The notes under the pieces were generated by a model. That model saw only the letters and a program-made list of their open reading frames with translations. It searched no databases and was not told the DNA's origin. A program made the position numbers and the translations under genes. Shown here in pieces: positions 24,675-32,733 of a DNA stretch of 35,305 nucleotides; positions within the stretch are counted from its first letter, which is position 1; the number at the start of each line of letters is the position of its first letter. The stretch is from Kocuria rhizophila (GTDB taxonomy: Bacteria; Actinomycetota; Actinomycetes; Actinomycetales; Micrococcaceae). The stretch covers positions 1 to 35,305 of the forward strand of contig NZ_RCOM01000017.1 in the NCBI RefSeq assembly GCF_003667225.1, read 5' to 3'.

Positions 24675-25010
24675 ATGGACAACGTGAACAACCTGCCGTC
24701 CGCAACCGTGGACGAGATCCCGGCGGGCGCTCCCGTGCTGGACGTGCGCGAGCAGAACGAGTGGGACGCGGGGCACATCGAGGGCGCGCAGCATCTGCCG
24801 CTGTCCGAGCTTGCGGAGCGCTCCGAGGAGGTCCCGCTGGACCAGGACGTCTACGTGATCTGCCGTTCCGGCGGCCGCTCGCTGCGCGCCACCGCGTACC
24901 TCGCGCAGTACGGCTACGACCCCGTGAACGTGCTGGGCGGCATGGGTGCGTGGGCGGACGCCGGCAAGCCCATCGTGTCCGAGACCGGGGAAGCGGCGCG
25001 CGTTCTGTGA
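24675..25010 (+). CDS. Single-domain rhodanese-like protein
   Basis: A 111-residue protein made of one rhodanese domain: VLDVREQNEWDAGHIEGAQHLP (21-42) and the active-site loop CRSGGRS with Cys63, which would carry the persulfide. Such proteins move sulfur to cyanide, thiols or partner enzymes in the cytoplasm. GGAGGA lies four bases before the ATG at 24675; the frame extends upstream only into intergenic DNA. Its stop overlaps the GTG of pheA by four bases, so the two are translated together. No sulfur-metabolism gene is nearby, so the partner is unknown. Confidence 0.93.
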   Translation: MDNVNNLPSATVDEIPAGAPVLDVREQNEWDAGHIEGAQHLPLSELAERSEEVPLDQDVYVICRSGGRSLRATAYLAQYGYDPVNVLGGMGAWADAGKPIVSETGEAARVL

Positions 25011-26008
25011 ACGCCGCTGTCTCCGGTGTGGCCCCGGGTCCGGTGGACCCGGGGCCACGCGCCCGTCGGTACGCGTTCCTGGGCCCGGCGGGCACGTTCA
25101 CCGAGGCCGCCCTGATGCAGGTCCCGGGCGCCGACGCCGCCGAGCGGACTCCCATGAACTCGGTGCCCGCCGCGCTGGCCGCCGTTCGTGAGGAACGCGT
25201 GGACGCCGCCGTGGTGCCCATCGAGAACTCGGTGGAGGGCGGGGTGACCGCCACGCTGGACGACGTCTCCTTCGGTGCCGAGCTGCGGATCCTGCGGGAG
25301 ATCGTGGTCCCCATCCGGTTCTCGCTCGTGGCGCCGCCGGGCACCGAGCTGGCGGACGTCCGCACCGTGTCCACCCACACGGTGGCGTGGGCGCAGATCC
25401 GCCGCTGGGTGGAGGAAAACATGCCGAATGTGGCATACGTTCCGGCGCCCTCCACTGCGGCGTCCGCCGTGGCCATGCTGGACGGCGCGGGCGGTGTGAG
25501 CACCGAGGGCCTCGGCTACGACGCCGCCGTGTGCTCACCCGTGGTCGTCACGGCCCACCCGGAGCTGCACGTGCTGGCCGAGGACATCGGGGACAACAAG
25601 CAGGCCGTGACCCGCTTCGTGCTCGTGGCCCGCCCGGACGCCCGGATGCCCGCCCCCACCGGAGCGGACAAGACCTCCCTGGTGGTGCCGCTGTGGCAGG
25701 ACCGCCCCGGAGCGTTGCTCGACATCCTCGAGCAGTTCGCCACCCGCGGGGTCAACCTCACGCGCATCGAGTCCCGCCCCGCCAAGACCCACCTGGGCGA
25801 CTACTTCTTCTCCGTGGACATCGACGGGCACATCCAGGACGACCGGGTGGCCGACGCCCTCATGGGCGTCCGCCGGATCTGTCCCCGCACCCGGTTCCTC
25901 GGGTCGTACCCCCGGGCTGACCAGCTCGTGGTCCCCGTGGCCTCGCACCACAGCGACGCCGCATTCGTCCAGGCCCGTTCGTGGGTCGACAACCTGAAAG
26001 GACAGTGA
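25007..26008 (+). CDS. pheA: Prephenate dehydratase
   Basis: Cytoplasmic enzyme of phenylalanine synthesis that converts prephenate to phenylpyruvate. In 333 residues there is a dehydratase domain from YAFLGPAGTFTE (about 22-33) through ENSVEGGV and STHTVAWAQ to DNKQAVTRFVLV (about 200), then an ACT domain (about 220-295) with RPGALLDIL and ESRP, which binds phenylalanine for feedback control. The chorismate mutase domain of the E. coli fusion is absent, as usual in actinobacteria. The GTG at 25007 is chosen because it overlaps the rhodanese stop (GTGA) and keeps the expected N-terminal length; no strong ribosome site is seen, which fits translational coupling. A permease gene follows within a few bases. 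Confidence 0.94.
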   Translation: MNAAVSGVAPGPVDPGPRARRYAFLGPAGTFTEAALMQVPGADAAERTPMNSVPAALAAVREERVDAAVVPIENSVEGGVTATLDDVSFGAELRILREIVVPIRFSLVAPPGTELADVRTVSTHTVAWAQIRRWVEENMPNVAYVPAPSTAASAVAMLDGAGGVSTEGLGYDAAVCSPVVVTAHPELHVLAEDIGDNKQAVTRFVLVARPDARMPAPTGADKTSLVVPLWQDRPGALLDILEQFATRGVNLTRIESRPAKTHLGDYFFSVDIDGHIQDDRVADALMGVRRICPRTRFLGSYPRADQLVVPVASHHSDAAFVQARSWVDNLKGQ

Positions 26009-26013
26009 CGTCC

Positions 26014-27408
26014 ATGGAGATCGAGGGCTGGAGCCAGACGCTGACAGCGGGCCCGCTCCTACTCATCGCAGCGGCGGCCATCGCGGTGCTGCTGGTGCTC
26101 ATCATCAAGTTCCGGGTGCACGCGTTCCTGGCTCTGATCATCATCTCGGCCCTCACCGCGTTCGTCACGGGCATCCCCACCGACCAGGTGGTCCCCGTGA
26201 TGCTCTACGGCTTCGGCAACACCCTGGCCAACGTAGCTCTGCTCGTGGGCCTCGGGGCGATGCTCGGTCGGCTGCTCGAGACCTCGGGCGGCGCGCAGGT
26301 GCTCGCGGACAAGCTCATCGGGGTCTTCGGCGAGAAGCGGGCACCGCTCGCACTGGGTGTGGCCTCCCTGCTCTTCGGCTTCCCCATCTTCTTCGACGCC
26401 GGCCTGGTGGTCATGCTGCCCGTGGTCTTCTCGGTCGCGCGCCGGCTGGGCGGCAGCGTGCTCACCTACGCTCTGCCCGCCGTGGGCGCGTTCTCCGTGA
26501 TGCACGTGTTCCTGCCGCCCCACCCCGGGCCGGTCACGGCGGCCACGTTCTTCGAGGCCAACGTGGGCTACATCATCCTGGTGGGCCTGATCTGCGCGAT
26601 CCCCGCGTGGTACCTGTCCTCCTACCTGTTCGGCAAGATCGTGGGCCGGCGCATCAACCTCCCCGTGCCCACCATCCTGGGCCGCGCGGAGGACGTGGCG
26701 AACCCGCCCGCGGTGGGCAGCGTGGTGGGCATCCTGCTGCTGCCCATGCTGCTGATCTTCCTCAACACCGGGCTGGGCACCCTGGCCAAGTCCGGGGCCG
26801 TGTCCGAGGAGACGGCCTCGCAGACCTGGTTCCAGCTGCTGCGCGCGATCGGTGAGACCCCGATCGCCCTGACCCTGACCCTGATCGTCGCGGCCCTGGC
26901 CATCGGCAGGGCCCGCGGGCTCAGCGGCTCCGCGATCGAGAAGACCTTCGAGTCCGCCCTGGGCCCGGTCTGCTCCGTCATCCTCATCACCGGCGCCGGT
27001 GGCATGTTCGGCGGGGTGCTGCGCACATCCGGGATCGGCGACGCCCTCGAGGACGTCCTCTCGGACCTCGGCATCCCCGTGATCCTGGCCGGGTTCCTGA
27101 TCGCCGCCGTGATGCGCGTGGCGCAGGGCTCCGCGACCGTGGCGCTGACCACGGCCGCCGGGCTGATCGCCCCGGCGGTGCTGGCCGGGGGCTACAACGA
27201 GGTCCAGCTGGCCGCCATGGTGGTGGCCGTGGCGGCTGGTTCCGTGGTGCTCTCCCACGTCAACGACTCCGGGTTCTGGCTGGTGGGCCGCTTCCTGGAG
27301 ATGGACGTGCGCACCACCTTCAAGACCTGGACGGTGCTGGAGACCATCATCGGTGTGGTGGGCTTCACGGTGGCCGCCGTGATCTTCGGGCTGGCCGGCG
27401 CCTTCTGA
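26014..27408 (+). CDS. GntP family permease (gluconate:proton symporter type)
   Basis: A 464-residue membrane protein with 12 or more hydrophobic segments. The family signature is clear: FGFPIFFDAGLVVMLPVVFS (about 126-145), VFLPPHPGPVTAA, ITGAGGMFGGVLRTSGIGDAL, RVAQGSATVALTTAAGLI and LSHVNDSGFWLVGRFLEM. Members carry gluconate or other sugar acids and hydroxy acids in symport with protons. AAAGGA ends 11 bases before the ATG at 26014; an in-frame GTG at 26005 overlaps the pheA stop and is the alternative. No gluconate kinase is nearby, so the substrate is open. It is probably co-transcribed with rhodanese and pheA and ends at a bidirectional hairpin. Confidence 0.92.
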   Translation: MEIEGWSQTLTAGPLLLIAAAAIAVLLVLIIKFRVHAFLALIIISALTAFVTGIPTDQVVPVMLYGFGNTLANVALLVGLGAMLGRLLETSGGAQVLADKLIGVFGEKRAPLALGVASLLFGFPIFFDAGLVVMLPVVFSVARRLGGSVLTYALPAVGAFSVMHVFLPPHPGPVTAATFFEANVGYIILVGLICAIPAWYLSSYLFGKIVGRRINLPVPTILGRAEDVANPPAVGSVVGILLLPMLLIFLNTGLGTLAKSGAVSEETASQTWFQLLRAIGETPIALTLTLIVAALAIGRARGLSGSAIEKTFESALGPVCSVILITGAGGMFGGVLRTSGIGDALEDVLSDLGIPVILAGFLIAAVMRVAQGSATVALTTAAGLIAPAVLAGGYNEVQLAAMVVAVAAGSVVLSHVNDSGFWLVGRFLEMDVRTTFKTWTVLETIIGVVGFTVAAVIFGLAGAF

Positions 27409-27425
27409 CGCGCCTCTGCCTGAAC

Positions 27426-27472
27426 GAGAGCGTCCCGGCCCGGAAGAACATCTTCCGGGCCGGGGCGCTCTC
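27426..27472. terminator. Bidirectional hairpin terminator
   Basis: A long stem (27426-27447 with 27451-27472, one mismatch) around a three-base loop sits between the convergent GntP-type permease and lipid kinase genes. The symmetry suits termination from both sides. Confidence 0.85.
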
Positions 27473-27493
27473 CGTTCTGGACGGGGGAGCCGT

Positions 27494-28480
27494 TCAGGCG
27501 CCCCGTTCGGGATCCCGCTGACGGATGCCGGCGTCGTCGGCCTGGGACGGTGGGACGCGCACCTTGAGCGAGCGGTGGTCGATGGTGGTCTCGAAAGCCT
27601 TGACGTCCCCCAGGGGGTCGCCGTCCACCTCGGACTCGATCGGCTCGTGGAACTCCACCCGCACGGTCTTGCCGCTGTAGTAGTCGATCACCGGCGGCTC
27701 GTGGCGGTGCTGCAGCACCACCTTGGCCATCATGCGCAGCCAGCCCACCACGGAGCGGGGGGTCATGACCACGAGGTCCAGGAAGCCGTCGTCGAGCTTG
27801 GCGTTGGGCACCAGCACGATCCCCGCCGTGAGCTCCCCGCAGTTGCAGATCATGACGGAGCGCACCAGGCGCGAGACCCACGGCCCGCCGTCCAGGCTGA
27901 AGCGGGCCCACCGGGGGCCGCTGAACAGGTGGCGTGCCCCCGCCTCCGCGTACGCGGCCCAGCCCACGAGGTCCTTGAGGTTGTCCTTGGTGTCGGCCAT
28001 GATCTGCGCGTCGAAGCCCGCACCGCCCATGACCAGGAAGCGGTGGTCCTCGGTGCGGCCGTCAGCGGTCTCCAGGTGCATGACCACGGTGTCGATGGAC
28101 CTCTCCGAGCCGAACAGGGCCACGTCCACGGAGTGGTGCGGATCCGCGAGGTCCGCCTCGAGGTTGCGGGCCAGCAGGTTGCCCGTGCCCAGCGGCACCA
28201 GGCCCAGGGGGACGTCGCCGCCGGCGAGGGACTCGCCCACCGCGCGGATGGTGCCGTCACCGCCCGCGGCCAGCACGACGTCGGCGCCCTGCTCCACCGC
28301 GCGGCGCGCCATGGAGAACCCGGGATCGTCCGCCTCGGTCTCGTAGAACACGGGATCTGCCCAGCCTGCCTTGCGGCACGCGATGATGACCGAGTCCCGG
28401 GCGACGTCGGCAAGGGCCTTGATGGGGTTGACCACGACGGCCACTCGCTGGGGTTCCCACGGATGATCCTGCACGGGCAC
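27494..28480 (-). CDS. Diacylglycerol kinase family lipid kinase
   Basis: A 328-residue soluble or membrane-associated kinase of the DagK/YegS type, which phosphorylates diacylglycerol or a related lipid alcohol and recycles lipids from envelope synthesis. It has VAVVVNPIKA (13-22), the nucleotide loop AAGGDGTIRAVGESLAG (71-87), PLGTGNLLARN (96-106) and the C-terminal VDGDP near 290. The GTG at 28480 has AGGA four bases upstream; a GTG six bases further in (28474) is an equal alternative. Divergent from serS, with 124 bases between them. The role may relate to the glycerol-phosphate donor used by the transferase at 3087, but this is speculative. Confidence 0.9.
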   Translation of the reverse strand: MPVQDHPWEPQRVAVVVNPIKALADVARDSVIIACRKAGWADPVFYETEADDPGFSMARRAVEQGADVVLAAGGDGTIRAVGESLAGGDVPLGLVPLGTGNLLARNLEADLADPHHSVDVALFGSERSIDTVVMHLETADGRTEDHRFLVMGGAGFDAQIMADTKDNLKDLVGWAAYAEAGARHLFSGPRWARFSLDGGPWVSRLVRSVMICNCGELTAGIVLVPNAKLDDGFLDLVVMTPRSVVGWLRMMAKVVLQHRHEPPVIDYYSGKTVRVEFHEPIESEVDGDPLGDVKAFETTIDHRSLKVRVPPSQADDAGIRQRDPERGA

Positions 28481-28592
28481 CCTTTCCTGGATCGGTTGAG
28501 AAGGGGGGTGGAGACGGTAGCGGCCAGTCTACGGTGGCGGGGCCGCCGTGGCGGTCCGGGACGCTGTATCGCGCCCCCGAGCCTCCGTTGGA

Positions 28593-28598
28593 TACCCT
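28593..28598 (+). promoter_or_regulatory. Candidate -10 element of a leaderless serS transcript
   Basis: TACCCT ends six bases before the GTG of serS. No Shine-Dalgarno sequence is present and no clear -35 hexamer is found at the usual distance. Confidence 0.45.
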
Positions 28599-28604
28599 GG
28601 ACGG

Positions 28605-29909
28605 GTGATCGACATCAACGAGCTGCGCGCCGACCCTGACACCTACCGTGCCTCCCAGACCGCCCGCGAGGCGGACCCGGGACTCGTGGACCGCATCCTC
28701 GAGGCGGACTCCCGGCGCCGCAGCGCGATCACCGAGTTCGAGTCCCTGCGGGCCGAGCAGAACGCGTTCGGCAAGAAGGTGGCCAAGGCCCAGGGTGAGG
28801 AGAAGCAACAGCTGCTGGCGGAGGTCAAGCAGCTCGCCTCGGACGTGAAGGCCGCCCAGGCCGCGGCGGACGAGGCCCAGGCCACGCAGCAGGAGCTCGT
28901 GGCCCAGTTCCCCAACCTCATCGTGGCGGGCATCCCCTCCGGCGGTGAGGACGACTTCGTGCAGCTGCGCACCGAGGGCACGCCCCGGGACTTCGCGGCC
29001 GAGGGCTTCGAGCCGCGCGACCACCTGGCCATCGGTGAGCTGCTGGACGGCATCGACATGGAGCGCGGCGCCAAGGTCTCCGGCTCCCGTTTCTACTTCC
29101 TCAAGCGGGACGTCGCCCGGCTGGAGACCGCGCTGCTGATGGCCGCGCAGGACCTTGCCCTGGACAACGGCTTCGTCCCCATGACCACGCCCAACCTGGT
29201 GCGCCCGGGCATCATGAACGGCACGGGTTTCGACGTGGAGCACGACGACGAGATCTACCGCGTGGGCAAGGACGACCTCTACCTGGTGGGCACCTCCGAG
29301 GTGGCCCTGGCCGGCTACCACGCGGACGAGATCCTGGACCTCTCGGACGGCCCGCTGCGCTACGCCGGGTGGTCCTCGTGCTACCGCCGCGAGGCCGGTT
29401 CGGCGGGCAAGGACACCCGCGGGATCATCCGCGTGCACCAGTTCAACAAGCTGGAGATGTTCGTCTACTGCCACCCCGAGGACGCCGCTGCGGAGCACGA
29501 GCGGCTGCTCGCGTGGGAGGAGCAGATGCTGCAGGCGTGCGGGCTCGCGTACCGCGTGATCGACACCGCCGCAGGTGACCTGGGCACGTCCGCCGCCCGC
29601 AAGTTCGACTGCGAGGCGTGGATCCCCACCCAGGGCAAGTACCGCGAGCTGACCTCCACCTCCAACTGCACCACGTACCAGGCCCGCCGCCTCAACATCC
29701 GCGAGCGGCTGCCCGAGACCACGGACGCCGGTGGAAAGGCCAAGAAGGGCGGCACCCGCGCCGTCGCCACCCTCAACGGCACGCTGGCCACCACCCGCTG
29801 GCTCGTGGCCCTGCTCGAGACCCACCAGCAGGCCGACGGCTCCGTGACGGTCCCCGAGATCCTGCGGCCCTACCTGCGGGGCCAGGACGTCCTGCGTCCC
29901 GTCGCCTGA
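28605..29909 (+). CDS. serS: Seryl-tRNA synthetase
   Basis: Class II aminoacyl-tRNA synthetase of 434 residues that charges tRNA-Ser. An N-terminal coiled-coil tRNA-binding arm (about 30-110, rich in Ala, Glu, Lys and Gln) precedes the catalytic core with motif 1 (around [12 protein letters not shown]), the serine-site TSEVAL, motif 2 ([21 protein letters not shown]) and motif 3 ([15 protein letters not shown]). The normal start context [15 protein letters not shown] fits the family, so the GTG at 28605 is preferred over upstream frame extension. No ribosome site; probably leaderless. A long inverted repeat follows the stop codon. Confidence 0.97.
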   Translation: MIDINELRADPDTYRASQTAREADPGLVDRILEADSRRRSAITEFESLRAEQNAFGKKVAKAQGEEKQQLLAEVKQLASDVKAAQAAADEAQATQQELVAQFPNLIVAGIPSGGEDDFVQLRTEGTPRDFAAEGFEPRDHLAIGELLDGIDMERGAKVSGSRFYFLKRDVARLETALLMAAQDLALDNGFVPMTTPNLVRPGIMNGTGFDVEHDDEIYRVGKDDLYLVGTSEVALAGYHADEILDLSDGPLRYAGWSSCYRREAGSAGKDTRGIIRVHQFNKLEMFVYCHPEDAAAEHERLLAWEEQMLQACGLAYRVIDTAAGDLGTSAARKFDCEAWIPTQGKYRELTSTSNCTTYQARRLNIRERLPETTDAGGKAKKGGTRAVATLNGTLATTRWLVALLETHQQADGSVTVPEILRPYLRGQDVLRPVA

Positions 29910-29931
29910 CCGCGTTCTGCCGCGGCCCGTC

Positions 29932-29983
29932 CACGACGCCGCCCGCCCACCGTGCCCACGCGCGGCGAGCGGGCGGCGTCGTG
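29932..29983 (+). terminator. Inverted repeat behind serS built from two GCGGCGTCGT motifs
   Basis: CACGACGCCGCCCGC (29932-29946) is exactly complementary to GCGGGCGGCGTCGTG (29969-29983), a 15-base stem with a 22-base loop. Each arm contains one copy of the intergenic motif. It can act as the serS terminator. Confidence 0.7.
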
Positions 29984-30063
29984 CGTGGCGGTGCGCAGGG
30001 GACTTCACCCCCGCGTCACCCGGGCGTCCACCGGCGGACATGCCCCCGTGCTCATGTGACACC

Positions 30064-30987
30064 ATGACTCTCATGACTGACATCCAGGCCGGCACCGACG
30101 ACCGGCGCACCGACGACCGCGCGACGAGCGCCGCGGACGCGTTCGCGCCCATGAAGATCCAGACCCCGCGCTCCAGCTCCTGGACCAGGGAGGACGGCGT
30201 CCAGTACCTCGTGGCGCTGGACGTGGACGGCACGCTCGTGGACCACGACGGCCACATGTCCCGCGGCGTCAAGGATGCCCTGCGCGCCGTGGTGGGTGCC
30301 GGGCACCACGTGGTGATCTCCACGGGCCGGTCCATGGGCGCCACCCTGCCCGTGATCCGCCAGGGGCACATCGAGTCCGGTTTCGCCGTGTGCTCCAACG
30401 GCGGAGTGACCCTGCGGCTGGACCCCGAGCTGCCGGAGCACTACGAGGTCACGGACCGCGTGAGCTTCGACCCCGCCAACGCCCTGAAAGCACTGGCCAG
30501 CAAGCTTCCCACCGCCAAGTTCGCGCTCGAGGGGGCGGACGGGCGGTTCTACTCCACCGAGCGCTTCCAGGACGCCTCCTTCGGCATCGAGGCCGTGGGC
30601 GTGGACATCCACGAGCTCGCCGAGATCCCGGCCGTGCGCCTAGTGGTCTACAGCGCCACGGACGCCCCCGGGGACTTCGCGGACGCGATCGAGCAGGCCG
30701 GTCTGCACGGCGTGGCCTACTCCGTGGGCTGGTCCTCGTGGCTGGACGTGGCCGCGAACGGCGTCTCCAAGGCCAGCGCCCTGGAGCAGATCCGCGAGCA
30801 CCTGGGCGTGGACCCCGCCCACACCGTGGCCATGGGGGACGGCCGCAACGACATCGAGATGCTGCAGTGGGCCGCCCGCGGCGTGGCCATGGGCCAGGCC
30901 CCGGACGAGGTGGCCGAGGTCAGCCGCGAGGTCACGGGCAGCGTGTACGACGACGGCGCGGCGACCGTCCTGCGCACCCTGCTCTGA
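30064..30987 (+). CDS. HAD superfamily phosphatase, Cof type (class IIB)
   Basis: A protein of about 307 residues. The HAD motifs are visible: LDVDGTLVD (nucleophile Asp53 and Asp55), the Thr/Ser motif VVISTGRSMG, a lysine in the GVSKASALEQ helix (motif III) and GDGRNDIEML (motif IV). Between them is the class IIB cap, as in sugar-phosphate and flavin-precursor phosphatases of the Cof/YbiV group. The substrate is unknown. Neither ATG at 30064 nor ATG at 30073 has a ribosome site, and about 45 N-terminal residues before the core look disordered, so the start is uncertain. It follows serS on the same strand after an inverted repeat. Confidence 0.85.
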   Translation: MTLMTDIQAGTDDRRTDDRATSAADAFAPMKIQTPRSSSWTREDGVQYLVALDVDGTLVDHDGHMSRGVKDALRAVVGAGHHVVISTGRSMGATLPVIRQGHIESGFAVCSNGGVTLRLDPELPEHYEVTDRVSFDPANALKALASKLPTAKFALEGADGRFYSTERFQDASFGIEAVGVDIHELAEIPAVRLVVYSATDAPGDFADAIEQAGLHGVAYSVGWSSWLDVAANGVSKASALEQIREHLGVDPAHTVAMGDGRNDIEMLQWAARGVAMGQAPDEVAEVSREVTGSVYDDGAATVLRTLL

Positions 30988-31038
30988 GGTCCACGCTCAC
31001 CGGCGCGGGACACGACCTGTGAAACCTCATGGAACTGC

Positions 31039-31044
31039 GATACT
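31039..31044 (+). promoter_or_regulatory. Candidate -10 element of a leaderless transcript
   Basis: GATACT ends six bases before the GTG of the SatD-like gene at 31051. No ribosome site is present; a -35 is not convincing. Confidence 0.45.
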
Positions 31045-31050
31045 GAGACC

Positions 31051-31683
31051 GTGTTCGTCCTGACCCTGACCCAGCGCGTGGCGGACGCATCCCGCCCGGA
31101 TCCCGAGACGGACCGCGAGGTGTGTCGGCGGCTCAGCGCGCTGCCCACCCGCGCACCGTTCCAGCCCTCGGCCCCCGGTGTGGTCCGCGGTCTCACGGAG
31201 GACCCGCAGGCCGCGGTGGACGCCGCCATGACCGGGTTGCGGAACAGCGCGTACGCCGTGGGCATCGGGGTGGGGGACGTGTACCTCACGCGCGTTGACC
31301 AGCCGGACGGCCGGGTGGCCGTCACCGCGGAGGGCCCGGGCATGGGCTTCGGGCACCACGCCGCCCAGCACACCCGCAGCACCGACCGTGTGGCCGTGCG
31401 TGTGAGCGCGGCGGACCCGGAGGCCGCGGCGCAGGCGGAGGCCGTGCTGCGGATCGTGGGCCACATCGTGGCCGTGCGCAGCGAGGCCGAGTGGCGCGTG
31501 GTGGACCTCATGGTCCCCGGTGCGCGAGGACAGCAAAAGGCCGCCGCGCAGCAGCTGGGCATCACCCCGCAGGCGGTGTCCAAGGCCGTGGTCCGCTCCC
31601 TGTGGAACGAGGAGTGGCGGGCCCGCCCCGCGGCGGCCACGCTGCTGCGGCTGTGCGAGGCCCCCGGCACGTTCGAGGGATAG
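31051..31683 (+). CDS. SatD-like protein with a C-terminal helix-turn-helix
   Basis: A 210-residue protein. The N-terminal half (FVLTLTQRVADA at 2-13, and AYAVGIGVGDVYL near 68-80) resembles SatD-family proteins, some of which carry a DNA-binding tail. Residues 160-190 (QQKAAAQQLGITPQAVSKAVVRSLWNEE) form a clear helix-turn-helix. It probably regulates transcription, but no target is suggested by the neighbours. The start is a GTG without a ribosome site, six bases after a -10-like element. A hairpin separates it from the convergent gene. The family assignment is from memory of motifs and is moderate; the helix-turn-helix is firm. Confidence 0.7.
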   Translation: MFVLTLTQRVADASRPDPETDREVCRRLSALPTRAPFQPSAPGVVRGLTEDPQAAVDAAMTGLRNSAYAVGIGVGDVYLTRVDQPDGRVAVTAEGPGMGFGHHAAQHTRSTDRVAVRVSAADPEAAAQAEAVLRIVGHIVAVRSEAEWRVVDLMVPGARGQQKAAAQQLGITPQAVSKAVVRSLWNEEWRARPAAATLLRLCEAPGTFEG

Positions 31684-31712
31684 CGCCCTGGACCAAGAGC
31701 GCACGCTCTCAC

Positions 31713-31733
31713 CCGGGGAGAACGCGTCCCCGG
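31713..31733. terminator. Short bidirectional hairpin
   Basis: CCGGGGA (31713-31719) pairs with TCCCCGG (31727-31733) around a seven-base loop, between two convergent stop codons only 53 bases apart. Confidence 0.6.
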
Positions 31734-31736
31734 TTC

Positions 31737-32558
31737 TCACCACCAGGTGTCCACGGGATGTCCGGCCCCCGTCAGGTCCGCCGCCAGCAGGGGCAGGCAC
31801 TCTGCGGGCAGCCGCAGCGAACCAGCCACGTCCCGGGCGTCGAAGTAGCCCGTGAGCCACGAGAACGCGGGGTGGTCCTGCGCCAGGGCCTCGCAGCGGG
31901 CCACCACGGCCGGGACGTCCTCCTCGGGAGGGAACACCCAGAAGGACTCGAGGTCAGTCAGCTGGAACAGTCCGATCCCGTGGTGCCGCGACCCGGCCGG
32001 ACCGTGCGTCTGCGCGGGAGGCCTGGCAGCTGCGGGCTGGTCCCAGGCCCGGGACGGACTGCGCACCCACCCGCCCGACGCCGCCGGGCCCAGGGCGGGG
32101 GCCAGCGGATCCAGTTCCCAGCGCGGTGCTCCAGCGAGCCAGTCCGGAGTGGTGGGAGGGAACAGGGGCGCCTGCGGCGACTCCGGCCACCGGTCCCGCC
32201 ACGTGGCGAAGCTGCCCGCCTCGATCCGGTCCCAGAACCGCTCGGCACCCAGGTCCACGGAGACCTCGGCCACGCTGCTGCGCTCCCGCGACCACGGGAC
32301 GGGCCCGGTGTCACCGGGCAGCTGAGCGGCCTCCGAGGTGAACGGTCGGGAGGCGATGTCCGGGTGGGCGGTGGGTGAGGGCAGCGGCACGGCCCCGGCC
32401 GCGGAGAGCAAGGTGCGGACCCGGTCCATCAGGTGCTCCGGACCGAGCACCTGGGTGGAGTCCGTGCCGTGGAAGACGTAGACGCGCGCGGCGCTCTCGT
32501 CCTGCGGGTCGTGCACGGTCACCTCCGGGGTGGACAACGGGTGTGCGGTGGGGGTCAC
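31737..32558 (-). CDS. Protein of unknown function
   Basis: A 273-residue protein with no signal peptide or membrane segment. The start is a GTG without a clear ribosome site, so it may begin a little further in. Features that can be seen are a Pro/Ala/Trp-rich middle part, RVYVFHGTDSTQVL near residues 25-38, and a C-terminal part (DLESFWVFPPEEDVPAVVARCEALAQDHPAFSW) that looks folded. Codon use resembles its neighbours. I do not recognise the family. It is convergent with the SatD-like gene and on the same strand as ppa, but a strong terminator behind ppa separates them. Confidence 0.6.
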   Translation of the reverse strand: MTPTAHPLSTPEVTVHDPQDESAARVYVFHGTDSTQVLGPEHLMDRVRTLLSAAGAVPLPSPTAHPDIASRPFTSEAAQLPGDTGPVPWSRERSSVAEVSVDLGAERFWDRIEAGSFATWRDRWPESPQAPLFPPTTPDWLAGAPRWELDPLAPALGPAASGGWVRSPSRAWDQPAAARPPAQTHGPAGSRHHGIGLFQLTDLESFWVFPPEEDVPAVVARCEALAQDHPAFSWLTGYFDARDVAGSLRLPAECLPLLAADLTGAGHPVDTWW

Positions 32559-32676
32559 CGCCGCGGGAGAGCTTCGTCAGAGACCATCGCGCCGCCGAGC
32601 CCTCCAGGTGGCGCCGCGACGATCCAGGATCATCCGACCACGGCCCGGCGACACGCATAAGGAGCCGTGAGACGAC

Positions 32677-32716
32677 GGGGTCCCCGCCGCCGGAGCGCTC
32701 CGGCAACGGGGACCCC
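32677..32716 (-). terminator. Nested hairpin terminator behind ppa
   Basis: GGGGTCCCCG (32677-32686) pairs with CGGGGACCCC (32707-32716), and an inner GCCGGAG/CTCCGGC stem fills the loop. It lies 17 bases after the ppa stop codon. Confidence 0.8.
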
Positions 32717-32733
32717 TCGGAGTCCTGTGGGAA

